Both the position numbers and the translations under genes were made by a program. 64,000 nt of DNA. Origin: Flavobacterium orientale. GTDB taxonomy: Bacteria; Bacteroidota; Bacteroidia; Flavobacteriales; Flavobacteriaceae. The DNA lies in assembly GCF_014638005.1 (NCBI RefSeq), contig NZ_BMFG01000004.1, forward strand, positions 124,001-188,000, given 5' to 3'. Below the pieces are notes generated by a model. The model saw nothing but the letters and a program-made list of their open reading frames with translations, did not search any database and was not told the DNA's origin. This document shows, piece by piece, positions 17,351 to 26,296 of this stretch (the first letter of the stretch is position 1; the number at the start of each line of letters is the position of its first letter).

Positions 17351-17764
17351 CTATTTACTCCTCACCGCCTCCTCAATCAATTTCTCCAATATCGTAACGT
17401 CAATATCCTCTAATTTATTGATGTAAAGACAACCGGCACCGGTTTTGAACTTGCCTAGCTTCGCCAGTAAGTCGGCTTGTTTGTGGAGGTCAAAAACAAG
17501 GTGTAATGAGAGGTTGGCTTTGCGGGGTGAAAACCCAATCAGAAACCAATCCACTTCCCTACCCGTTTTGGGGCTTTGGTATCGCTTGATGCCAAAACCG
17601 ATGAGTGAAGCTCCCCACATTTTAGGTTCTTCCCCACTGTACTTTTTCATCAGGTCAAGAATGACCGTACTGTCTTTACGTTGTTGTTCGTTTGTTACGC
17701 TGTTGATGTAATCGGCAACGCTGGCAGTGGTTTGTTGTGTTTTTATTTCGACTACTTTTCCCAT
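17351..17764 (-). CDS. DUF1801 domain-containing protein
   Basis: 137 residues of the DUF1801 (YdhG-like) family: N-terminal helical ADYINSVTNEQQRKDSTVILDLM, then the characteristic GEEPKMWGASLIGFG and WFLIGFSPRKANLSLHL strands, and terminal helix. Cytoplasmic, function unknown; members are often found near stress or resistance genes. No obvious operon partner here. Confidence 0.85.
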   Translation of the reverse strand: MGKVVEIKTQQTTASVADYINSVTNEQQRKDSTVILDLMKKYSGEEPKMWGASLIGFGIKRYQSPKTGREVDWFLIGFSPRKANLSLHLVFDLHKQADLLAKLGKFKTGAGCLYINKLEDIDVTILEKLIEEAVRSK

Positions 17765-17854
17765 GGTTAGTTTTTAGTATGTTCAAATATAACGAAGTTT
17801 TCGTTTTATTCAAAAGGATTTGATTGGATTGTGGGGTTATTTGGGGACAGGCGG

Positions 17855-18062
17855 GGACAAGTCGCGACTTGTCCGTACAGTGCCTGAAAAAAGACATAAT
17901 CAACAAATCAGCGGTAAAAAAAAGAGCGAAGCTCTAAAATCCGTGACCATCCGCAAAATCCGCGTAATCCGTGTTCCAAAAAAGAGCGAAGCTCTCCCCC
18001 ATAATCTTAGTGTCTTCCAATCTCCGTAGCAAAAATAATTCGTGTAATTCGTGGCAAAAAAA
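17855..18062. repeat. Palindromic intergenic repeat cluster
   Basis: Perfect 20-bp palindrome GGACAAGTCGCGACTTGTCC at 17855-17874, then GAGCGAAGCTC hairpins at about 17929 and 17983, separated by ATCCGC/ATCCGTG-type repeats and CGTGGCAAAAA motifs. The composition matches the clusters at 10.4 and 12.7 kb. The spacer has no gene. Confidence 0.8.
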
Positions 18063-18063
18063 A

Positions 18064-18090
18064 AGCCCCCAACCAAAGTCAAGAGCTTTA
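18064..18090 (-). terminator. Minus-strand terminator with G-U pairs
   Basis: On the minus strand AGCTCTTGAC-TTTG-GTTGGGGGCT followed by a T run; pairing relies on several G-U wobbles. Downstream of the 18112-19029 gene. Sister of the terminator at 11567-11602. Confidence 0.8.
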
Positions 18091-18111
18091 AAATCTCAAA
18101 TATATTTAACA

Positions 18112-19029
18112 TTATGAAGCAATCCTCATAGAAACCCCCTCATGCAACTGCACATTAACATCCGTACGTTCATTCGCCACAATAGCAACAGGCTGAGTAT
18201 GCGTCTCATAACCCTGAAGTTCAAAACTCACATTATAAACCCCTGCCGGTAGAGACTTAAACTCATAATTACCATTGCCCGTCGAACGCTTACTAACGCC
18301 CAAAGAACCAATACGAACCACAGCTCCGGCCAAAGCCTCGCCCATCTCGTTCGTAATCGTACCTCGTAAAGACAACTTGCGATAACCCGGTGTAACCAAC
18401 TTACGACTAAACGTATAACGCTCATAAAACTCCGGATGACTCCATTCCAGCATCTTAACATGAACATCCATAGCCGCAACCTTAGCACTACAAACACCCA
18501 AATACTGCGAAACCAATTCCGTCTGAACCCTACGGTCAACAATAGCCGTCCGTGGTTTCGGCAACCATTCCATATACACCGTGATAGCCGCCTGCAAATC
18601 AGTCAAATCCTGAGCAACAACACCATAAGCCCCCAAAGAAGCCAATAACGCCGTCCCCTCATCATGAACCATCTGACAATAATCCATACTAAGCGAATCC
18701 TTCATTTTAGCAATACTCGAACGCGACTTGTTCACCTTGCGAAACAAAAACCAGTTACCACTATCATAAGCATAAGCCCTGATTCTACTCGCAATATTCA
18801 TACTCAAATCAACCATAGCCGTTTGCAGTAACTCCTTTTCTACACGGGCACCCGTACGATTATAAAGTTGATCCTCACTCGCTGCTCGTAAATCATTTAA
18901 AGCAGTTACAAAATCCTGATACTCCGAATTAAAATTCGGCATCAAAGCCAAAACACTAGCGTCTGAGTTCTGTACAAACTCTTCAACTACAATAAACATC
19001 GAGCGTTTGCTCTCTTGTTTTCTGTTCAT
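18112..19029 (-). CDS. Hypothetical protein with C-terminal carboxypeptidase-regulatory-like domain
   Basis: 305 residues from ATG 19029; the longer reading to 19086 adds an unlikely N-terminus. Residues about 1-210 are mainly helical (NDLRAASEDQLYNRTGARVEKELL, a four-helix-bundle-like pattern). Residues about 220-300 form a beta-sandwich typical of CarboxypepD_reg/PEGA domains (LRGTITNEMGEALAGAVVRIGSLG, TGNGNYEFKSLPAGVYNVSFELQGYE). No signal peptide is visible, which is unusual for this domain. Coding strand is G-rich relative to neighbours. The function is unknown. Confidence 0.7.
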   Translation of the reverse strand: MNRKQESKRSMFIVVEEFVQNSDASVLALMPNFNSEYQDFVTALNDLRAASEDQLYNRTGARVEKELLQTAMVDLSMNIASRIRAYAYDSGNWFLFRKVNKSRSSIAKMKDSLSMDYCQMVHDEGTALLASLGAYGVVAQDLTDLQAAITVYMEWLPKPRTAIVDRRVQTELVSQYLGVCSAKVAAMDVHVKMLEWSHPEFYERYTFSRKLVTPGYRKLSLRGTITNEMGEALAGAVVRIGSLGVSKRSTGNGNYEFKSLPAGVYNVSFELQGYETHTQPVAIVANERTDVNVQLHEGVSMRIAS

Positions 19030-19564
19030 AATTTCAAAAATTAAGTTGATAAAATAGACTTGGGGTCTAACACCACTTTGGTGCATGACAAATCTATAAA
19101 CAAAAATTTAACAAATAAAAACACACGCATTTTCACAAAACACTGATTTTAAGGATTTTGCAACGAAAAGCAATTTTTACATTTATTTTCTTATAAAAAC
19201 AGAAACATTTGTAAGAATAAATGAAAAATAATCGACAAACGACATACATTTTTATGGCGGTTTTCTGCACAAAATGACTAAAACACTCAAAATCAACCCC
19301 TAAAACAATCAATTTTAGAAGACAAAAAATACCAAAAACGTCGAGTTCTTACAGTTTTATGTAGTTAGTCGTTAAAAATAACCCGTTTGTCGACAATAAA
19401 ACAACCGCTCGCGACATATCATCCCGATGCTGGCGTGTCCGCCAAGGCGGAAGCAATCCCATAATCCAAATCACCAACCGTTGGTCATTCAAAAAAATGT
19501 AGAAAACGAAACAAGAAACGAGCGATAGTCAATTAGCAAAGCAATCTCCTACATAGTAAGCAGC
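19030..19564. other. Long AT-rich spacer without a gene
   Basis: About 535 bases with no credible ORF. Noted: a perfect small palindrome TCCGCC-AA-GGCGGA near 19439-19452 next to CATCCCGATGCTGGCG, a remnant of the dispersed intergenic repeats. Otherwise nothing recognised. It marks the left border of the accessory block. Confidence 0.6.
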
Positions 19565-20077
19565 CTACCAAAACTTCCACCAAGTTTTATTTCTAAGGAG
19601 AGTTCGATCAGTATTAACCTCCGAATAGTCATCAAGGTAAATCGCCGGAACTCCATACGATTCTTCATTAGTAGGTAATAGTTTTGGTAATGAGCCAAAA
19701 TCTAAAAAGTAAGTTTCATTAGTAGTAATAACAACATTTACATTATTATATTCATAGTCAGATGATGAAACATAAACTTTCACAAAACCTTTGGTTAAGA
19801 AAGAATGGCTATCATCATCATTAAAATAATAACCGGAAACCAAAGGAAGTGTATTATTTGGAGTTTCCATATAGCGTATGAAGTTAACACAATAACAGAA
19901 ATGATCAAAGCTGGGTATAGTGGAAAACAGAATTAAAAAAGTGCCCGTTTTCTTTTCTTTATATAAGAGAATTTCATTTTCAAAATTCTCGCCCGAAAAT
20001 ATATTTACAAACTCAATCAGGAGATTGGTAAGCAATTTGTTTCGTAGTCCGGAGACAATAATAAAAGATTGTTTCAT
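19565..20077 (-). CDS. Hypothetical protein
   Basis: 170 residues, not recognised. Begins MKQSFIIVSGLRNKLL, alternates beta strands and short helices (FLILFSTIPSFDHFCYCVNF, FVKVYVSSSDYEYNNVNVVI) and ends with a Trp/Lys-rich tail KTWWKFW. No signal peptide or membrane helix; likely a soluble alpha/beta protein. Low-GC codon use matches the accessory block. Function unknown. Confidence 0.6.
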   Translation of the reverse strand: MKQSFIIVSGLRNKLLTNLLIEFVNIFSGENFENEILLYKEKKTGTFLILFSTIPSFDHFCYCVNFIRYMETPNNTLPLVSGYYFNDDDSHSFLTKGFVKVYVSSSDYEYNNVNVVITTNETYFLDFGSLPKLLPTNEESYGVPAIYLDDYSEVNTDRTLLRNKTWWKFW

Positions 20078-20291
20078 TTTAATAGTATATATAGATAGGA
20101 CTATTTAACCAATGTATCTAAATTTTAGAAGTTCATCTCATCAATTCTACTAATTATCACTTTGAGAACTAAGATGCTATCAGGTAATGACACTTCAATA
20201 TTAGAACTTTATCATTCAATTGAAATTACATCAAAATTATATTGTTGCTCAAGTCCTTTGAGCCAATCTCTGCGTGCTTAGCGGTTAACCT

Positions 20292-20492
20292 TTAAACCAC
20301 CTCATAACAAATAAACTCCGCCACATTAAACTCCGCATCAAAAATCCATTCATTCTCCACCAACAACTGTTTCAACGCCTCATCCTTAGACGTCACACCT
20401 TCAACAATCCCAATAACCTGAAGATTTTCAACCTCCTGTCCGTTTGGCGATAACGTCGCCCCTTCCGGTGATAAAAAGATATACGTGCTCAT
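20292..20492 (-). CDS. Small hypothetical protein
   Basis: 66 residues: MSTYIFLSPEGATLSPNGQEVENLQVIGIVEG then acidic helix TSKDEALKQLLVENEW and a hydrophobic C-terminus. It looks like a compact soluble alpha/beta mini-protein. It lies 76 bp downstream of the MmeI-like gene on the same strand, so it may be co-transcribed; a role in controlling or protecting against that enzyme is possible but not shown. Confidence 0.6.
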   Translation of the reverse strand: MSTYIFLSPEGATLSPNGQEVENLQVIGIVEGVTSKDEALKQLLVENEWIFDAEFNVAEFICYEVV

Positions 20493-20568
20493 TTAAATTT
20501 TTTATAATGTCCTCTACCTGTAAATTCCAGTAACCATTATTTTTAAATACAAATAGATTGTAAGAGGG

Positions 20569-23469
20569 TTAATACCTGCGAATCTTAATTTTTTCTTTGG
20601 TAAAAAGATTTGCAGTATATTTTTCATAAAGTTCAAACAAAAACTCTACCCGTTTCGCTTCGTTAATAAAAGGTTGTGAGCGATAAGTCGAATCTACCGC
20701 TTTATCTAAATAATGATGGGCTTTCACCAGTGCAGGTGGCATTGCTAGCGGGTCATATAAATCAGCAAGTGAACTGTTAGGGAATTGTAATCTTACATCC
20801 AAAACCTTTTGTGCTGCTATTTCAATAATTCTAATTTGTTTATCAGTGGGATTCTCTGGAAAAGGATAATTATTATAAACAATAGTATTAGAATATCTAA
20901 ATCGACTTTCTAATCTCCCACAAGTATACTTAACCCAAGCAATATGCATTAGAGAACTAAGTAAACCAAAATGATATAAAGTAGCATTAGGTAAAGCAGT
21001 ACAGCTATCATTTACAATGAAATCTTTTGTATAAAAACCTAAAGGCAAATATTTCCTATTTTCAGACGATGTTCTAGGTATTAATAAAAAATTACTTTTT
21101 GGTTGTCTTCGTTCAGCAAATAAAGTAGGTGTTTTTGAAGTTTCTCTTGTTTGAAGTTTTGGGCTTATGGATCTATATTTAGCTACGTTTTCAATTCTTT
21201 CTTTAATTAAAGGTAAATTTCTTATTTCGTGAGGCTCTATATTTTCTAGATATAAAATCCATCTGTTTCTTCCATTTATAAATTCATCACCTGATAAGAT
21301 CGGTTTAAAAAACTTTACAGATAAAGGTTCCTTTTTTATAAAATCTTCTTTTTCTAAGTCTGTAAAAAGATAGAAACCTCCATCAACTATTTTATTACCA
21401 TATAACATTTCTGGAACATTGCACAATGGTTTAGTTCGCGATTGTAAAGCAAAATCCCTACCTTCAACTAAATAAGGATTTATGTTTTTAACTTTAATTA
21501 AATGGGGCTCACCTTTAATATCTTCGTATTCATAAATAAATTTGTTTGGTACGTCAAATGAAGCAAATCCAATAATAACTACATGAACTGCTGCGTTTCC
21601 TTTTGCCTCATTTCTCCAACTAAATGTTCTGTGAGCAAAATGAATCTTAATTTTGTAATGATTAAAAAGTAATCTCCATAATACTCCAACTTGTTCTCCT
21701 TGTGCAATAGAATTAGTTGAAACAAAAGCAACCTTTGTATTTGTGTTTAATATAAATTGTGCAGCTTTTAAATACCATGCAGCTACATAATCTAATACTC
21801 CAGCCCCTTTAACCCCGGCAAATACAGTTTCTATATCCAACTTTTGAACTTCATTTTGTAAACTCTTTCCAATAAAAGGAGGATTACCTATAATGTAATC
21901 AAAGTTGTTCTTGAAGATTATCTTCTCTTTAGAAAGTTTTCTTTTATCAATAATTGTTAACTGTTTAGTTTTGATGTTCAAAGTTTTATACTCTGTTTCG
22001 GGTTCATTTAATAATAAGGTAGTACTTTCTGCATTAATATCAATTCTTTCATTTCTTAGTAAAGAACTCCAATTAATCTGTAAAGCGTTTCCATTAACAA
22101 TATTCGCTGACTTTTTCAAAGGTAAACGAACAAAATATTGACCAAATTCATTACTAATTAACATATTCATCTGGTGGTCAATTAACCACATCGCTACTTC
22201 TGCAATTCTAGCTGGAAATTCTTCATATTCAATACCACTCATCATGTCAACATCCAGCCAAATAATATCACCAACATTCATTACTTGTTGCCCTTTCTTA
22301 TAAATGGCTCTCAAAATTTCTAACTCTAATAAACGTAGTTCACGATAGGTTATAACAAGGAAGTTTCCGCAACCACACGCAGGGTCTAGAAATCTTAAAG
22401 TACTAAGTTTTTTATGAAATTCTTGAAGTTTTTTTATTCGTGATACTGTCGTAGAAACTTTTTTAATACTTTCGAATTCTCTCCAGAGGTCATCTAGGAA
22501 AAGAGGTTTAATTAGTTTCAATATATTAGTTTCACTTGTATAGTGTGCACCTAAATTTCTCCGCTCTTTCGGATTCATTACACTTTGAAACATCGAACCG
22601 AAAATAGCAGGCGATATTTTGCTCCAATCAATATAACAACAATCCAAAAGTGCTTGTCGCATTTTGGTGTCAAAACTTGCGGTTGGCAAAATTTCCTCGA
22701 AAAGCTTTCCGTTTATATAAGGAAAATCATCAAGTTGTTCATCTAAGTTTTTAAATCGGTTCTCTTTTGGGGTGTTTAAAACCTGAAATAATTCTTGAAG
22801 CTTAGCAGCTAAGTCACTTCCATCAATAGCTGTTCGTTGTTCTATAAACTCCTGAAATTGTTGCTTATTAAATATTGTAGTGTCTTCTGCAAATAATAAA
22901 AACAATATGCGTACTAAATAAACCTCTAAGGGATGTCCACTATATCCTATTTCTTCAAGTCTATCGTGAAGCTTGCCCATCAATTCTGCTGCCTTTATGT
23001 TTGCGGGGTCTTGTTCTTTGTAAATCTTTTTTTGATAACCTAATATCGAACCAAAATGCTGTACATTGTTAACAAGTTCTTTTAATTTAAAATCTACTCT
23101 CTTATCTTCCTCAAGATCATAAAGTCTAAAATTTTCAAAATCACAAATAAGTATATATTTGGGCAAATCATGTTGTTTCAAACCATGTGTATAGTCTTTT
23201 GCCTGCTGAAAAGCTCGATCAAGGTTTTTTCCTCTGCTTTTCATTTCAATTAATATAGTTCCTTTCCAGAGTAAGTCAATGTAACCTTCTCTTTCATCTA
23301 GTTTTTTTACACGATGTTCAAAAGTAGAAACACGTTTACTACTAATTCCAAAAACATTAAAAAACTCAACTAAAAATGGTTTAGCATCTGCTTCTTCATT
23401 AGAAGTGTCTTCCCATTCTTTTGAAAAGTTTAAAGCTCGGTCTTTAATTTCATTCCAACTTAATGCCAT
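20569..23469 (-). CDS. MmeI-like type IIL restriction-modification enzyme
   Basis: 966 residues combining endonuclease, methyltransferase and target recognition in one chain. N-terminal PD-ExK nuclease: Asp65 in YIDLLW, then Glu75-x-Lys77 in IEMKSRG, with the same D-x9-ExK spacing as MmeI. A helical linker follows, then the gamma-class adenine methyltransferase: motif X-like LGAHYTS (about 307), motif I LDPACGCGNF (about 361-370), motif IV NPPF (about 529-532). The C-terminal half (about 630-900) should be the target recognition domain. It would methylate one strand for protection and cut foreign DNA about 20 bp away. No separate methyltransferase is needed. Confidence 0.88.
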   Translation of the reverse strand: MALSWNEIKDRALNFSKEWEDTSNEEADAKPFLVEFFNVFGISSKRVSTFEHRVKKLDEREGYIDLLWKGTILIEMKSRGKNLDRAFQQAKDYTHGLKQHDLPKYILICDFENFRLYDLEEDKRVDFKLKELVNNVQHFGSILGYQKKIYKEQDPANIKAAELMGKLHDRLEEIGYSGHPLEVYLVRILFLLFAEDTTIFNKQQFQEFIEQRTAIDGSDLAAKLQELFQVLNTPKENRFKNLDEQLDDFPYINGKLFEEILPTASFDTKMRQALLDCCYIDWSKISPAIFGSMFQSVMNPKERRNLGAHYTSETNILKLIKPLFLDDLWREFESIKKVSTTVSRIKKLQEFHKKLSTLRFLDPACGCGNFLVITYRELRLLELEILRAIYKKGQQVMNVGDIIWLDVDMMSGIEYEEFPARIAEVAMWLIDHQMNMLISNEFGQYFVRLPLKKSANIVNGNALQINWSSLLRNERIDINAESTTLLLNEPETEYKTLNIKTKQLTIIDKRKLSKEKIIFKNNFDYIIGNPPFIGKSLQNEVQKLDIETVFAGVKGAGVLDYVAAWYLKAAQFILNTNTKVAFVSTNSIAQGEQVGVLWRLLFNHYKIKIHFAHRTFSWRNEAKGNAAVHVVIIGFASFDVPNKFIYEYEDIKGEPHLIKVKNINPYLVEGRDFALQSRTKPLCNVPEMLYGNKIVDGGFYLFTDLEKEDFIKKEPLSVKFFKPILSGDEFINGRNRWILYLENIEPHEIRNLPLIKERIENVAKYRSISPKLQTRETSKTPTLFAERRQPKSNFLLIPRTSSENRKYLPLGFYTKDFIVNDSCTALPNATLYHFGLLSSLMHIAWVKYTCGRLESRFRYSNTIVYNNYPFPENPTDKQIRIIEIAAQKVLDVRLQFPNSSLADLYDPLAMPPALVKAHHYLDKAVDSTYRSQPFINEAKRVEFLFELYEKYTANLFTKEKIKIRRY

Positions 23470-23613
23470 TATTTTTATGATTGATTGATGTGTAAATTAT
23501 TGTATTGTTAATTTTAGTGCTTTCTGTTTTTAAAGGATTATGTAGGTTAATCCAATAAAAGTTAAACCGCCAAAACGAACTTGTGAAATTACTTTTAAGC
23601 TATGGTTAGAGTT

Positions 23614-24444
23614 CTATATATTAATTGGCTCTTTACCGATTGAAACTAAAACTTTATTTATCCAATTTTCATCATTCATTTTTATCCAATGTATCTCTCT
23701 TAATTCTCTTGGAGGAGTAACATCATCAATTAAAATTGGAATTATGTATCTCGTATCGAAAGGCTTTAACATTTTTTGTTCTAGTGCAAATCGTATTTCT
23801 TTGTTTTTATAACCTTGTCTAGTAATGCTGTTTGAAGAGAAAAAAATTAAAATATAATCAGCTTTTTCGATTGATTGTTCAATCTTATCTTGCCAATTAT
23901 CTCCAGGCAATAAATCTTTTTCATCAAACCAAGTGATAACCCCATAATCATGCAAAACTTCCATTGTCTGTTTAACTATTTCCTTATCCTCTTTTGCATA
24001 GGAAAGGAAAACAAAAGTAATTGGCAACATTATTAGTTCATCATCTTCTATTTTAAGATAACCTAAATCAAAAATTTTGTCACTTCCCGGAAGGCTATAT
24101 TTAACGTTTAAAAACCCTAATTTACCATTATTTTTAAAATAAAATTTAATCCAATTTGGAAGAGGTCTATTATTTTTAGTTTTTAAACCTTTTACTACAT
24201 TTAATTTAACCCTATACGACTCAACGAGAGAAAGTGGTATGTACATAACATATTCTCTAATGTTATCAAACAAAACACTATTCCCATTACTCTTTTCATA
24301 AAATTTTTTAAAATTTTGTTGAGGTAAAAAAATAAAATGATCAGTTTCGGGAGAATCGAAAGGTACTTTTCCAACAAGACTTTCACCCGTTTTCAATTTA
24401 AGCTCTATATATCCTTTTAGTGTCTCTTTGAGTAATTCATGCAT
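23614..24444 (-). CDS. TIR-domain protein with unusual N-terminal domain
   Basis: 276 residues. C-terminal TIR domain (about 144-276): box 1 FVFLSYAKEDKEIVKQTM, BB-loop WFDEKDLLPGDNW, DYILIFFSSNSITRQGYKNKEIRFAL with the presumed catalytic Glu in NKEI. Bacterial TIR domains often cleave NAD+ in antiphage defence. The N-terminal 140 residues begin YIELKLKTGESLVGKV and end VESYRVKLNVV, a pattern like an Sm/SH3-type beta barrel, which is my inference. It has its own short spacers on both sides (144 and 46 bp). Role as a defence effector is likely but unproven. Confidence 0.82.
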   Translation of the reverse strand: MHELLKETLKGYIELKLKTGESLVGKVPFDSPETDHFIFLPQQNFKKFYEKSNGNSVLFDNIREYVMYIPLSLVESYRVKLNVVKGLKTKNNRPLPNWIKFYFKNNGKLGFLNVKYSLPGSDKIFDLGYLKIEDDELIMLPITFVFLSYAKEDKEIVKQTMEVLHDYGVITWFDEKDLLPGDNWQDKIEQSIEKADYILIFFSSNSITRQGYKNKEIRFALEQKMLKPFDTRYIIPILIDDVTPPRELREIHWIKMNDENWINKVLVSIGKEPINI

Positions 24445-24490
24445 AAGAAAAAGTTATAATAATTATTCATTTGGTTATGTAAAAATTTAA

Positions 24491-26071
24491 TTAGAATCCT
24501 ATTTTTAAAACAACTTCCTGACAAACGTTTGTAATATTTGCACTTCTTATATTTTCAGTAGGATACATCAAGTATCCAGATTTTTGCACTGCCTTAAAAG
24601 TATAATTTCCATTATTTACATAAAAAGTTTTTGCTGTTTTTCCTTGCAAAGTTTCTATAAATTTATTTCCATGAAATAAGTCATAAGGATTTATAGAATG
24701 GTTTTCTATTACAATAACACCTTGTTGTTTTTTCTCACACTCGGGTTTGTTTACTTCTTTATTTACTTCATTTAGAACATTATAAAAACTCATTAAATCT
24801 TCTTTAATTTTGTTTTCATAATTTAACGTATTTGTTCTTGATATAAACTCGTTATTACTACAACATTCAGAATTAATGGAACAATAGATATCTGAACAGC
24901 TATTGTATCGTTGCTCAATTTCATGCATTAAATTTTCCAATTCAGAACTATATTTTTTCAATCTGACTACTGTCTCATTTCTTTTATCTTGAACTAATTT
25001 TATCAATTGGGGAGTAACCTGATTTTTTTGATATTCATCAACTATTTCATCAATTGACGATGTTTCAATTAATCTAGATATTACAGTTCTGTCTCTATAT
25101 AAATTGATTAGTAGTTCATTCAGTTTTATTAGTTCACTTTGTTTTTTAGAATCCCAAATTATACCTTCAAGACCATAGAGTGAAAAAGGTGAGTAATAAT
25201 ATTGAGTAATTACACTCTGATTTGGATCAGAAATATTTTTTATAGCACTTCCAATGATATCTGATATAGCATTAGCTTTATTTTGAGTTGTACCATTGAG
25301 AATAGCATTTATTTGATTTTGAATAACCGATTGTTCAATTGCAGGACCATTAATTTCAACAGTTACGGAATAACTGTTGTTTCTTAATTGATTATTAACC
25401 CAATCACTATTATCTATTTCTAAAGAACTTTTGCCTTTGAATGGAATATTACCATTGGAGTTTATATTAGTTTTGGTATTATACAGAAAATTCTTTTCTG
25501 TATAATTCTTTTTCAAAATAACAACAATATTACTTTCCTTTTTTACACCACTGATATAATGAGTGCCAAAAAGTTTTACAAATTCTTGTAATTTATTTTG
25601 TTTAATTAGATTGTTAGCCTCATCTGTCAATATCGGTTCTTTGTCAAAAGAATAGATGCCAAAATCTACATTAGCAGAAAAAATTAGCCGTTCCACTTCT
25701 TCAATAGAAGCGTTTGAATATTCATCAAGTTTTTTTCCATTGAATTCAAATAAGTTTAGAAAACTCACACTTCCAGTATTTCCTCGGCTCTTGTAATCAT
25801 TAAAATCTTTGTTTGATTTCGTGTAAAAAAGTTTTATGCTGGTTTTCTTACCGCCTACTTGTTGTGAAGTTAATTTATTTGGATTGATTGTTTCAGACTT
25901 AAAACAATTTTTAGTTTGCTTGTAAATGTCATTAATATGAAATCCTTTTCCAACTTTTATAGAAGGTTGTGAATTATCTGTATTAAAATAATTTGCATCA
26001 AAAACACTCGTCGATTGAGCTAAAAAATTATAGCTAATCAATAGAAAAATAAGGAATTTTACAGTCTTCAA
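24491..26071 (-). CDS. Secreted MACPF-domain protein
   Basis: 526 residues. The start is a TTG (26071-26069): an in-frame stop lies four codons upstream and no ATG exists near, while TTG gives a perfect signal peptide (MKTVKFLIFLLISYNFLAQ). A MACPF/perforin-like domain spans about 40-330 with the signature FGTHYISGV (168-176). A helical Cys-containing segment (about 330-430, YNSCSDIYCSINSECC) and a beta-rich C-terminal domain (about 435-526) follow. Related Bacteroidales secreted antimicrobial proteins kill rival strains by pore formation; the same role is possible here. No lipobox. Confidence 0.8.
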   Translation of the reverse strand: MKTVKFLIFLLISYNFLAQSTSVFDANYFNTDNSQPSIKVGKGFHINDIYKQTKNCFKSETINPNKLTSQQVGGKKTSIKLFYTKSNKDFNDYKSRGNTGSVSFLNLFEFNGKKLDEYSNASIEEVERLIFSANVDFGIYSFDKEPILTDEANNLIKQNKLQEFVKLFGTHYISGVKKESNIVVILKKNYTEKNFLYNTKTNINSNGNIPFKGKSSLEIDNSDWVNNQLRNNSYSVTVEINGPAIEQSVIQNQINAILNGTTQNKANAISDIIGSAIKNISDPNQSVITQYYYSPFSLYGLEGIIWDSKKQSELIKLNELLINLYRDRTVISRLIETSSIDEIVDEYQKNQVTPQLIKLVQDKRNETVVRLKKYSSELENLMHEIEQRYNSCSDIYCSINSECCSNNEFISRTNTLNYENKIKEDLMSFYNVLNEVNKEVNKPECEKKQQGVIVIENHSINPYDLFHGNKFIETLQGKTAKTFYVNNGNYTFKAVQKSGYLMYPTENIRSANITNVCQEVVLKIGF

Positions 26072-26296
26072 ATTTGATTTTTTATATTAAACATCTCTTT
26101 AAATTTTTCTAAACAGAATAATCCAGCTAGTAAAAAGTTTAAATGATTTAGGATCTCATAAAAATATAAAAATAAATAATCCCATTCCTAATAATTTTAT
26201 TAACAAATCAAATAACTAATGAACTTCTAAAACTACTAGTTTAAAAAAAAACTCCACTAACGTTTGTTTTTAGCTCACACTATCTCAGGATTAGAA

